From UBA8516 sp035457865 (GTDB lineage: Archaea; Thermoproteota; Nitrososphaeria; Nitrososphaerales; Nitrosopumilaceae): a stretch of DNA of 6,833 bases. Shown here in pieces: positions 1 through 5,562 of this stretch. The notes beneath the pieces are model-generated. The model had not been told where the DNA came from and ran no database searches. It saw only the letters and a program-made list of their open reading frames with translations. Both the position numbers and the translations under genes were made by a program. The stretch spans positions 1-6,833 of the forward strand of contig DATIAR010000064.1 in assembly GCA_035457865.1 (NCBI GenBank). The letters are read 5' to 3'. Each line of letters opens with the position of its first letter. The stretch's first letter is position 1.

Positions 1-5
1 AAAAA
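1..5 (-). terminator. Poly-T terminator of tRNA-Ser
   Basis: On the minus strand a run of at least five T residues begins two bases after the tRNA discriminator base, with only CGC-type sequence between. Oligo-T tracts are the usual transcription stop signal in archaea. The run touches the window edge, so its full length is not visible. Confidence 0.6.
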
Positions 6-6
6 G

Positions 7-90
7 CGCGGGGAGTGGGATTCGAACCCACGGGTCCTTGCGGACATGGGATTAGCAATCCCACGCCCTACCAGGCTAGGCGACCCCCGC
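7..90 (-). tRNA. tRNA-Ser(GCU)
   Basis: An 84-nt type II tRNA decoding AGC/AGU serine codons. The acceptor stem GCGGGGG pairs with TCCCCGC (last pair G-T), and the discriminator base is G, as in serine tRNAs. The anticodon stem TGGGA/TCCCA encloses the 7-nt loop TTGCTAA with anticodon GCT. The long variable arm folds as GTCC-GCAA-GGAC, typical of Ser/Leu tRNAs. The T arm is GTGGG-TTCGAAT-CCCAC. There is no intron. The 3' CCA is not encoded and must be added by the nucleotidyltransferase. The gene lies 38 nt downstream of the metallophosphoesterase stop codon and appears to have its own TATA box. Confidence 0.97.
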
Positions 91-113
91 ACAAGGTGCT
101 GAAAATTACAACT

Positions 114-122
114 GTTAATTAA
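114..122 (-). promoter_or_regulatory. Putative TATA box for tRNA-Ser
   Basis: On the minus strand TTAATTAAC is centred about 28 nt upstream of the mature tRNA 5' end, the distance expected for an archaeal box A. It sits in the short spacer after the metallophosphoesterase gene, so the tRNA can be transcribed on its own. Inferred from sequence and spacing only. Confidence 0.5.
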
Positions 123-128
123 TCTAGC

Positions 129-875
129 TTACTCTTCGCCAAAACGAGTGTAATTTGTTACAAGATCTTTTAGTGGGAAACGTTTTCCGCCCACAATTTT
201 AAGATCGACTTTTATCTTGTTTTTTTCGATGTTAATGATGTTGTAAGTATTTTCAAAAAAACCACGCATTCTTTCAGAAGACGTAGTTCCAGCATTTACT
301 ATTGAAAGATTTCCAAAATCCCAGATCCAAGGTCTGTGTTTGTGACCACATAACACCAGATCAACCTTGCTTGAAAGTGCTGTCCGTAACACGTCCCCTG
401 CATCAATCACAGTTACTCTGTCAGTGCCACTGTCAGGTATTCCTATCAAATGGTGATGCATTGCAACAATCTTGGTACTTTTTGGATATTTCTTCATGGT
501 GCGTTCTAACCACAAATTTTGTCTATATCCAACCTCACCCTCATCTCTATCTGGTCTGGCAGTTCCCAAAGTAACCAAAACAACGTCGTCATCAAGAACA
601 TTAACAGTCTCAAATGGAAAGAATTTCTTGAAGAGGAGATATCCCGTATTTCTATAGTCATGGTTTCCGCTTATTGTAATTATTTTTTCAACTTCAAATT
701 TAGCAAATTTTGCTTTACATTTTTCATATTCTTTCTTGAGGCCTTCATTTGTAAGATCTCCTGTTATGAGTACAGCAGCAGGTCTCAGATCATTTACTTC
801 CTCAACTACTTGATCAAATATTTCTTCATGAAATTGAGAGCCAACATGTATGTCTGAAAGCTGTACTATTTTCAT
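129..875 (-). CDS. Calcineurin-like metallophosphoesterase
   Basis: A 248-aa cytosolic enzyme of the calcineurin-like (MPP) superfamily, closest in style to class III cyclic-nucleotide phosphodiesterases (CpdA/Icc type). All the metal-binding blocks are present in order: LSDIH near the N terminus (D8, H10), ITGDL (D40), SGNHD (N71, H72), MHHH (H140, H141) and CGHKH (H178, H180). These residues hold a dinuclear metal centre that hydrolyses phosphate mono- or diesters. No signal peptide or membrane span is visible, so it should act in the cytoplasm. The physiological substrate cannot be read from the sequence: 2',3'- or 3',5'-cNMP, other phosphodiesters and phosphoproteins are all possible. The ATG start lies one residue before the first beta strand (KIVQLSD), as in most family members. 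It is divergent from the dehydrogenase gene, and an 8-bp inverted repeat overlaps its start codon. Confidence 0.9.
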   Translation of the reverse strand: MKIVQLSDIHVGSQFHEEIFDQVVEEVNDLRPAAVLITGDLTNEGLKKEYEKCKAKFAKFEVEKIITISGNHDYRNTGYLLFKKFFPFETVNVLDDDVVLVTLGTARPDRDEGEVGYRQNLWLERTMKKYPKSTKIVAMHHHLIGIPDSGTDRVTVIDAGDVLRTALSSKVDLVLCGHKHRPWIWDFGNLSIVNAGTTSSERMRGFFENTYNIINIEKNKIKVDLKIVGGKRFPLKDLVTNYTRFGEE

Positions 876-899
876 GATTCTTTATCAATACAGAATCAT
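874..899. repeat. 8-bp inverted repeat at the phosphoesterase start
   Basis: ATGATTCT (874-881) and AGAATCAT (892-899) are perfect inverted arms around a 10-nt spacer. The dyad lies between the presumed TATA box of the metallophosphoesterase gene and its start codon, and its left arm includes part of that codon. This position suits a repressor operator, but the arms are AT-rich and the role is inferred. Confidence 0.45.
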
Positions 900-908
900 A
901 GTTTAAGG
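898..908 (-). promoter_or_regulatory. Putative TATA element of the phosphoesterase gene
   Basis: The minus strand reads CCTTAAACTAT, centred about 28 nt upstream of the ATG at 875. It is a weak match to the archaeal box A, but the spacing equals that of the other promoters in this window and predicts an almost leaderless message. Confidence 0.35.
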
Positions 909-977
909 ATTAGCTTTTTTGATAATGTCATCATTCCATGTTGATTTTACATAAAATTGAAAATTTCTTCGTTAGAG

Positions 978-984
978 TTAAATA
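978..984 (+). promoter_or_regulatory. Putative TATA box of the isocitrate dehydrogenase gene
   Basis: TTAAATA is a good archaeal box A. It is centred at 981, 29 nt before the TTG at 1010 and only 20 nt before the TTG at 1001. Other genes here have the TATA centre about 28 nt from the start codon, so the box favours the start at 1010. An alternative weaker element, TTTACATAAA, lies near 947-956. Confidence 0.5.
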
Positions 985-1009
985 GACTAGTCCGACAAAC
1001 TTGTCTGTT

Positions 1010-2038
1010 TTGGCAAAGCAAGCTGCAGTCATAAAAGGAGATGGAACTGGTCCTGAGCTTGTTGATGCCATGATGCATGTCTTAAAGTCCTGTGACAGCC
1101 AAACTGAGTTAATTTTATGCGAAGCTGGTTCTGAACAATGGGAAAAACATGGTGGCGCAACCTACATACCAGACACTACAATGAAACTGCTTGAGGAAAG
1201 CGATGCTTGTTACAAAGGACCAACTACTACTATTCCCAAACCAAATGCACCAAGAAGTGTTGCAGTCACCATTCGCCAGAAGTTTGAGCTTTACAGTAAC
1301 ATAAGACCGATCAAGACATACGATAGATTGTCACCAAACAAAAAGCTAAACTTTGTTTGTTTCAGGGAGGCAACAGAAGGACTCTATGCTGGAATCGAGT
1401 TTAAGATATCAGATGATGCAGCTATAGCAATAAGAAAGACCACACGTAAAGGCTGCCAGAGAATAGTGGGTGCTGCCTTTTCATATGCAAAACAACATAA
1501 TCTAAAAAAGATCTTTGCGATCACAAAGCGAAACATACTCAAGGAAACCGATGGGATATTCTGGAGTGAGGTTGAAAAAGCAATCAGAGATAATCCAGGA
1601 ATTGATGTTGAAGAATACTACATAGACAACATGACACAACAACTAGTCAAAAATCCAGAGAGATTCAACGATTCTATTTTGCTAAGCACAAATCTGTTCA
1701 TGGATATCATATCAGAATGCGCTTCTGGAAACATTGGCTCTATAGGAAATGTGTATTCGGCAAACATTGGTGATTCATATGCAATGTTTGAGCCTGCACA
1801 TGGAAGCGCACCAAAATACAAAGGAATGGACAAGGTAAATCCAACCGCAGCCATATTGTCTGGAGCTTGGATGGTTGAATACCTTGGCGAATCTCAAATA
1901 AGAAATGCAATCTTTGATGCTACAGAGCAGGTAATTAATGAGGGAAAATATGTTACATATGACATCGGTGGTAGTGCCTCTACATCAAAAATGGCTGATA
2001 CCATTGCAGAAATAGCAAAACAAAAACTAAGAAAATAA
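1010..2038 (+). CDS. icd: NADP-type isocitrate dehydrogenase (isocitrate/isopropylmalate dehydrogenase family)
   Basis: A 342-aa beta-decarboxylating dehydrogenase, predicted to convert isocitrate to 2-oxoglutarate for glutamate synthesis. Seen (numbered from the TTG at 1010): GDGTG (10-14); RSVAV with S83 at the serine position used by isocitrate dehydrogenases; R89, R99 and R119 for substrate; REATEG (119-124); K173 in KRNILK; metal-ligand equivalents D206, D232 and E236; and HGSAPKY with K269-Y270, matching the NADP-selecting Lys-Tyr of E. coli Icd. NAD-dependent and LeuB enzymes usually have Asp-Ile there. Two differences are notable: the last metal ligand is Glu (MDIISE) where the family usually has Asp, and Ala (A85) replaces the substrate-contacting Asn. 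An alternative TTG at 1001 adds MSV; the TATA spacing and the MAKQAAVIKGDG N terminus favour 1010. A LeuB or homoisocitrate role is less likely but not excluded. Confidence 0.85.
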   Translation: MAKQAAVIKGDGTGPELVDAMMHVLKSCDSQTELILCEAGSEQWEKHGGATYIPDTTMKLLEESDACYKGPTTTIPKPNAPRSVAVTIRQKFELYSNIRPIKTYDRLSPNKKLNFVCFREATEGLYAGIEFKISDDAAIAIRKTTRKGCQRIVGAAFSYAKQHNLKKIFAITKRNILKETDGIFWSEVEKAIRDNPGIDVEEYYIDNMTQQLVKNPERFNDSILLSTNLFMDIISECASGNIGSIGNVYSANIGDSYAMFEPAHGSAPKYKGMDKVNPTAAILSGAWMVEYLGESQIRNAIFDATEQVINEGKYVTYDIGGSASTSKMADTIAEIAKQKLRK

Positions 2039-2046
2039 TTATTTTA
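2016..2046. terminator. Bidirectional T-rich terminator at convergent gene ends
   Basis: The two stop codons abut as TAATTA. A perfect 14-bp palindrome, AAAATAATTATTTT (2032-2045), covers both. Reading plus gives TTATTTTATT just after the dehydrogenase stop. Reading minus gives ATTATTTTC and then TTTTTGTTTT after the methyltransferase stop, lying inside the dehydrogenase coding end. Both fit the U-rich terminators of archaea. Inferred from composition. Confidence 0.5.
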
Positions 2047-2572
2047 TTGCCTCAACTAGAATTAATTCTTCAAAGAACATCTTCTTTGTTGCAACTATTC
2101 TTACTTGAAACCCTAACGATTCAGTTAGTTTTAATAATTTTTCATAGTTAGCAAGTGAGGAAGTTAAGAAAATCATCTTACCATTTTTTTTCAAAACATT
2201 TTTAGCTGATTTTATGATTTGTAAAGGAATCTCCAACCCTTCATGTAAACCATCTACTGTTGCATCTACAATTTCATCAGATGGCAAATATGGCATGTTA
2301 CATACAACTAGATCAAAGTCAATGCCTAATGCGTCTGCAGCATTGCAACAAATACAATCATCTATTACTGTGTGTGTCTTTTTTATTGAATTATAGTCAA
2401 TGTCTGTGGCCACTACAAGATTAAAGTTTGGCAGTAAAACTTTTGCCAGATAGCCGGAGCCAGTACCAATATCAAGTGCATTATTTCCTTTTTCATGTTG
2501 GATATAATTTGCAAAAAACATAGTGTCTTCTGCAGGAGAATAGGGTTCAGTTTCTGATAATTTGTTTTGCAA
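2039..2572 (-). CDS. HemK2/Mtq2-like protein-glutamine methyltransferase
   Basis: A 177-aa class I SAM-dependent methyltransferase, the length of archaeal HemK2 and eukaryotic Mtq2/N6AMT1. It is predicted to methylate the glutamine of the GGQ motif of release factor aRF1, probably with a Trm112-like partner not encoded here. Visible are YSPAEDT (11-17), matching the family's N-terminal motif; SAM motif I DIGTGSG (34-40); acidic D57 at the end of strand 2; the catalytic loop CNMPYLP (91-97), where NMPY replaces the usual NPPY; and VDGLHEGLEIP (106-116), resembling the family's post-loop block. The TTG at 2572 is chosen because the next Met (M17) would cut into YSPAEDT, and no ATG or GTG lies between. 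The gene overlaps rsmA by 26 nt, implying cotranscription and probably coupled translation. Substrate is inferred from family membership. Confidence 0.83.
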   Translation of the reverse strand: MQNKLSETEPYSPAEDTMFFANYIQHEKGNNALDIGTGSGYLAKVLLPNFNLVVATDIDYNSIKKTHTVIDDCICCNAADALGIDFDLVVCNMPYLPSDEIVDATVDGLHEGLEIPLQIIKSAKNVLKKNGKMIFLTSSLANYEKLLKLTESLGFQVRIVATKKMFFEELILVEAIK

Positions 2573-3251
2573 GTTTTATTATCTCACCATTTGTAAGGTC
2601 TTCTAGTCTTTTGTTTGAGTCTATCGATATTCCAAACTCTTTGCCAATATTATGAATCGTTTTCCGCCTGTATGAAAAGAGTCTGTTTACTGTATTTATG
2701 ATGACCTTTGGTATCTGGTGTGATTTTGTCAGCCTTAGAACAACAGAGTCTACTTTTGGCGGTGGAGAAAAGTTAGATTTTTTTACATCCAAAAGTGGCT
2801 CTATTTTTGCGCCATAATTTGCAAGGACAGTTATTGCCTTACGGTTCTTCCCACCATCTGCCATCAGTTTTTCAGCAAATTCCTTTTGTACCATAATTAC
2901 AGCATGGGAATATTTCTTCTGAATTAGCCATTCTATTGCTCTACGGCTTTCAGAGTATGGAAGGTTTGATACAAGAATGGAAAATTTTGGATCTAGTTTA
3001 AACCCATCTCCTTGAATCAACTCAAGATTTGTAAAACTAGAGAATTTCTTTAGTGCTGTAAAAAGTTCCCTGTCTTTTTCTATAGATATCACTTTTTTTG
3101 CGGCATTGCAAAGAAAAGGCAAGAGTATTCCTTTTCCTGTACCAACCTCAAGAACTGTGTCCTTTTTTGTTATGTTAGCATAATCAACTATTGATTTTGC
3201 GATTGATTCTGAAATAAGAAAGTGTTGCCCAAGTGAATGACGCCTATTCAT
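2547..3251 (-). CDS. rsmA: 16S rRNA (adenine-N6,N6) dimethyltransferase RsmA/KsgA
   Basis: A 234-aa SAM-dependent enzyme that dimethylates the two adjacent adenines of the 3'-terminal hairpin of 16S rRNA late in small-subunit assembly. Motifs in order: SLGQHFL (6-12), SAM-binding LEVGTGKGIL (34-43), acidic E58 in SIEKD, GDG (81-83), catalytic NLPY (96-99), FSPPPKVDS (161-169), and LFSYRRKTIHN (191-201) of the C-terminal rRNA-binding lobe. It is somewhat shorter than bacterial KsgA (about 270 aa), as is usual in archaea; the C-terminal domain is compact but present. The ATG overlaps the DUF655 stop as ATGA, indicating translational coupling, and the 3' end overlaps the HemK2-like gene. Both neighbours match the conserved archaeal cluster. 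Confidence 0.95.
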   Translation of the reverse strand: MNRRHSLGQHFLISESIAKSIVDYANITKKDTVLEVGTGKGILLPFLCNAAKKVISIEKDRELFTALKKFSSFTNLELIQGDGFKLDPKFSILVSNLPYSESRRAIEWLIQKKYSHAVIMVQKEFAEKLMADGGKNRKAITVLANYGAKIEPLLDVKKSNFSPPPKVDSVVLRLTKSHQIPKVIINTVNRLFSYRRKTIHNIGKEFGISIDSNKRLEDLTNGEIIKLAKQIIRN

Positions 3252-3814
3252 CGTCTGACAAAGAGGTTCATCCTTGATTCGCCAGTTATTTCTTCAAGTA
3301 TCCTCTTTGCAATTTGTTTTATGGGTTCTTTTAGTCCAACTCTATCTTGCAAGTCCTTAAAATCAGTGAATTTTTTCTTTTCACGTTCTTCAAGCATGGT
3401 TTTCATGTATGTTTTGCCAACACCGGGGATCAATTCTAGTGCATGAATTCTTGGAGTGAGTGGTTGTGCGTTGTTTAGATAATCTATGAATCTTTGCTCG
3501 TTTTGTAAAACTATTTTTTCTACTACTCCAGCAAGCTCGCTTTGTGCAGCTGCTGAAATGGCATCATGTTCTAATCTTCCCAGTACAGAAAGAACTTTGG
3601 TTCTTCCTTCTTTTCCAATGTATACTCTTTCTCCAATCTCAAACGTAGAGTTTGGAACACCAAGAAGTTCCAGAATAGTTAATCTGTCTTCGCCTAATGC
3701 TGTTATTATAATTCCATCTCGTCCTCTAACTGTTCGAGATTTTCCTCGTGCTACAAAATCTAAAACGTATGCGTACTCTTCGTACTTTCTAGGTTGAGTT
3801 CTTTCCAAGAACAA
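3248..3814 (-). CDS. DUF655 family protein (OB-like plus helix-hairpin-helix)
   Basis: A 188-aa archaeal protein of DUF655, whose biochemical role is not established to my knowledge. The N-terminal half (about residues 12-80) is beta-rich with YAYVLDF, a basic GKSRTVRGRD stretch and GERVYIG, consistent with the OB-like fold assigned to the family. The C-terminal part has a helix-hairpin-helix-like segment, LELIPGVGKTYMKTML (127-142), followed by FTDFKDLQDRVG, suggesting nucleic-acid binding. It lies between rpoF and rsmA, which points to a role around rRNA, ribosomes or transcription; that is inference. The TTG start at 3814 lies 10 nt after the rpoF stop; a second TTG at 3808 would remove two residues. 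No ATG fits before the conserved YAYVLDF block. The stop overlaps the rsmA start (ATGA). Confidence 0.85.
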   Translation of the reverse strand: MFLERTQPRKYEEYAYVLDFVARGKSRTVRGRDGIIITALGEDRLTILELLGVPNSTFEIGERVYIGKEGRTKVLSVLGRLEHDAISAAAQSELAGVVEKIVLQNEQRFIDYLNNAQPLTPRIHALELIPGVGKTYMKTMLEEREKKKFTDFKDLQDRVGLKEPIKQIAKRILEEITGESRMNLFVRR

Positions 3815-3824
3815 TCACTCGTGG

Positions 3825-4151
3825 TTATACGTTCTCCTTGATGATATTCAGCATTTTTTCTAGTGTCTCAGCTAGAATCAGCTTTTTCCAACCAAAAGTA
3901 AAAGCTCGCAGTTCTGCTTCAGTTGTTGGAAGGTTATTTACGATTTCTACCGCTTCCTCTTCTGTTATGCCACAGTCTTTGACAAGTTGTTGTTTTAGTT
4001 TCTTTGCAGTCTTTCCATCCAGTTTGGCAAATTTCAAGACATAATCATATGTCCAGCGTTGTATCTGATCCATTGATTCTGGATCAGATTTTTCCATAAG
4101 CTCCTTAACTTCAGAAATGGAAATTGATTGTTTCTTTCTTACCTCTTCCAT
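3825..4151 (-). CDS. rpoF: DNA-directed RNA polymerase subunit Rpo4 (RpoF)
   Basis: A 108-aa homologue of eukaryotic Rpb4 (HRDC-like fold). With Rpo7 (RpoE) it forms the stalk of archaeal RNA polymerase, which contacts nascent RNA and aids open-complex formation and processivity. The recognisable family block is ITEEEAVEIVNNLPTTEAEL (78-97), followed by RAFTFGWKK and a C-terminal amphipathic helix LEKMLNIIKENV. The N-terminal part, with ISISEVKELM, is the segment expected to pair with Rpo7. Length is typical for the family. The ATG follows the rpl21e stop by 2 nt (TAA AC ATG), so the two must be cotranscribed. Pairing of rpl21e with rpoF is a long-known archaeal arrangement. Confidence 0.92.
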   Translation of the reverse strand: MEEVRKKQSISISEVKELMEKSDPESMDQIQRWTYDYVLKFAKLDGKTAKKLKQQLVKDCGITEEEAVEIVNNLPTTEAELRAFTFGWKKLILAETLEKMLNIIKENV

Positions 4152-4153
4152 GT

Positions 4154-4453
4154 TTATACACCAAATGGTTTGATATGATCTAATCTTGTGATTAGAGTTT
4201 TTGTCTTATTACCAAGCTTAACGTCTAGCGTCACGGTTCTTCGTCCTACATCTGTTACAGTTCCTACCTTACCATGGTACCTTCTGTGAGGTAATGCTTT
4301 GTGTTGAGTTGGATCTATGATTACCAGTGCTCTATCTCCTTCTTTGAATTCTCGTAATAGAAAAGAGACTCCTCTAACGTGATCCTTTGTCATTACGGAT
4401 CTTGATTTATGCATAAAGCCATGTGAATGACCAGAAGGCTTCTTAGTAGTCAT
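4154..4453 (-). CDS. rpl21e: Large-subunit ribosomal protein L21e
   Basis: A 99-aa archaeal/eukaryotic ribosomal protein with no bacterial orthologue, part of the 50S subunit. The family is recognised by SHGFMHKSR near the N terminus, FKEGDRALVIIDPTQHKALP (positions about 36-55), HRRYHGKVGTV (SH3-like barrel, about 56-66) and a C-terminal DHIKPF. The protein is basic and of normal length. It is the first gene of the rpl21e-rpoF-DUF655-rsmA-hemK2 run. The ATG at 4453 lies about 28 nt downstream of a clear TATA box, so the message is probably leaderless. The 83-nt gap to radA upstream holds this promoter. Confidence 0.95.
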   Translation of the reverse strand: MTTKKPSGHSHGFMHKSRSVMTKDHVRGVSFLLREFKEGDRALVIIDPTQHKALPHRRYHGKVGTVTDVGRRTVTLDVKLGNKTKTLITRLDHIKPFGV

Positions 4454-4476
4454 ATTCGAATAGAGTTGAGTTGTCC

Positions 4477-4486
4477 TTAATTTAAC
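4477..4486 (-). promoter_or_regulatory. TATA box of the rpl21e-rpoF-DUF655-rsmA-hemK2 operon
   Basis: On the minus strand GTTAAATTAA is centred near 4481-4482, about 28 nt before the rpl21e ATG. It is a good archaeal box A in the 83-nt gap between radA and rpl21e, and predicts transcription starting at or within a few bases of the ATG. No other promoter-sized gap occurs in the next 2.4 kb, so it probably drives all five genes. Confidence 0.6.
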
Positions 4487-4536
4487 ATTTGCTACAAATT
4501 TGCAAGGAAGAATCCTACAGAATCAAATTTACTAGT

Positions 4537-5535
4537 CTATTCCTCTGCTTCGTCTTTCTTTTTCTTCTTTGTTTCTTCTTCCGGATCTGAAACTCCCGCT
4601 TCTGTCAGAGTGAATATTACTTCTTGCTCTGGATGATGCGGACTATCAACCATTCTTGCAATTCTCTTCTTGCCAGATTTCTTAAAGTACACACGATATG
4701 TACTTGTGTGAGCAACAACGTTTCCTCCTATTGGTCTAGTTGGATCTCCAAAGAATGTATCAGGTGATGCCATTACTTGGTTTGTTGCAATGGCTGCAAT
4801 GTTGTATGTTTCAGCAGTTCTTGCAAGAAGGTGCATGAATTTGTTTAGTCTTTGTTGTCTGTTAGAAAGTGTTCCCCTGCCAAGAAATTCTGCCCTAAAC
4901 AATCCTACAGCAGAATCAACAACGATTAGTTTTATTTTACTCTCTTGTATTACAGGGCCAGCTTCTTGCATGATTAATTCCTGATGGGCGCTGTTGTATG
5001 CCTTGGCTACAATAATCCTATCAAGAACTTTCTCAGGATCTAGTCCTTTTGCTTTGGCTATAGAAACAATTCTTTCAGGTCTGAATGTGTTTTCTGTATC
5101 AATATACAAAACACCGCCATCTAACCCTCCCTCTTCTTTTGGTTTTTGCACATTTACACACATGGTATGACAAAACTGTGTCTTGCCAGAACCAAATTCA
5201 CCATAAACTTCGGTAATAGCTTGAGTTTCAACTCCTCCATCAAATAGCATGTCCAGTGCGCTTGTTCCTGTAGAAATCTTGCCAATATCTTGTCTTCTTT
5301 TGTAAATTTCAGTAGCAGTAACAAAGTCCTTGTCTATTTTACCATCCTCAACTAGCTGCTGGCGTGCTTTGGTCACCAATTTTACTGCAGCTTCTAAATC
5401 CATTCCAGTGATTTCAGAGATATCAACTGGTCCTCTTACAAGAAGATCCATGATATTGTGGACTCCTGCATCATTTAATTTTCTTGTAGTCACGGGACCA
5501 ACCCCATCAAGACTATCTAATCTCAAGTCTTCCAT
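4537..5535 (-). CDS. radA: DNA repair and recombination protein RadA
   Basis: A 332-aa archaeal RecA/Rad51-family recombinase that forms ATP-dependent filaments on single-stranded DNA and drives strand exchange. Domains in order: N-terminal helix-hairpin-helix DNA-binding domain (about 5-60, with LDGVGPVTTRKL); linker polymerisation motif FVTA (71-74), equivalent to Rad51 FxxA; core ATPase with Walker A GEFGSGKT (112-119), the IDTENTFRPER block (145-155) and Walker B LIVVD (203-207); L1 region around FLGRGTLSNRQQ; TNQV (251-254); and L2 region with TRPIGGNVVAHTSTYRVYF. Two N-terminal-domain and core features together exclude the RadB paralogue, which lacks the HhH domain. The C terminus carries a charged Lys/Glu tail (about 317-332) beyond the usual family end. 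The ATG at 5535 gives a normal N terminus. It is transcribed from its own promoter. Confidence 0.97.
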   Translation of the reverse strand: MEDLRLDSLDGVGPVTTRKLNDAGVHNIMDLLVRGPVDISEITGMDLEAAVKLVTKARQQLVEDGKIDKDFVTATEIYKRRQDIGKISTGTSALDMLFDGGVETQAITEVYGEFGSGKTQFCHTMCVNVQKPKEEGGLDGGVLYIDTENTFRPERIVSIAKAKGLDPEKVLDRIIVAKAYNSAHQELIMQEAGPVIQESKIKLIVVDSAVGLFRAEFLGRGTLSNRQQRLNKFMHLLARTAETYNIAAIATNQVMASPDTFFGDPTRPIGGNVVAHTSTYRVYFKKSGKKRIARMVDSPHHPEQEVIFTLTEAGVSDPEEETKKKKKDEAEE

Positions 5536-5537
5536 CT

Positions 5538-5562
5538 TACCGTAGGGTACGGTACGGGTACC
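5538..5562. repeat. Dyad and GTAC triplet in the radA promoter
   Basis: TACCGTA (5538-5544) and TACGGTA (5548-5554) are perfect 7-bp inverted arms around GGG. The second arm runs into further copies of the same theme: GTAC occurs at 5547-5550, 5552-5555 and 5558-5561, ending in the palindrome GGTACC (5557-5562). The block fills the space between the likely TATA box and the radA ATG and is far more GC-rich than its surroundings. It overlaps the predicted transcription start, an operator-like position. Function is inferred. Confidence 0.55.

Noticed and set aside
519..857. Plus-strand 112-aa ORF opposite the metallophosphoesterase
   Set aside because: It is a shadow of the opposite strand: low-complexity Phe/Tyr/Ile-rich translation with no motif, while the minus strand shows all five metallophosphoesterase blocks.
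3486..3797. Plus-strand 103-aa ORF opposite DUF655
   Set aside because: Ser/Thr/Pro-rich translation with no family features, fully inside a well-supported gene on the other strand.
4509..4524. Direct repeat AGAATC-CTAC-AGAATC downstream of radA
   Set aside because: Only 6 bp, with no dyad symmetry and no T-tract to make a terminator; likely chance.
4545..4575. T-rich run on the plus strand near the radA 3' end, resembling a terminator
   Set aside because: It is the antisense of the Lys/Glu codons of the RadA tail and there is no plus-strand gene to terminate there.
5330..5545. Plus-strand 71-aa ORF opposite the radA 5' end
   Set aside because: Antisense to the conserved RadA HhH domain; no promoter or recognisable protein features.
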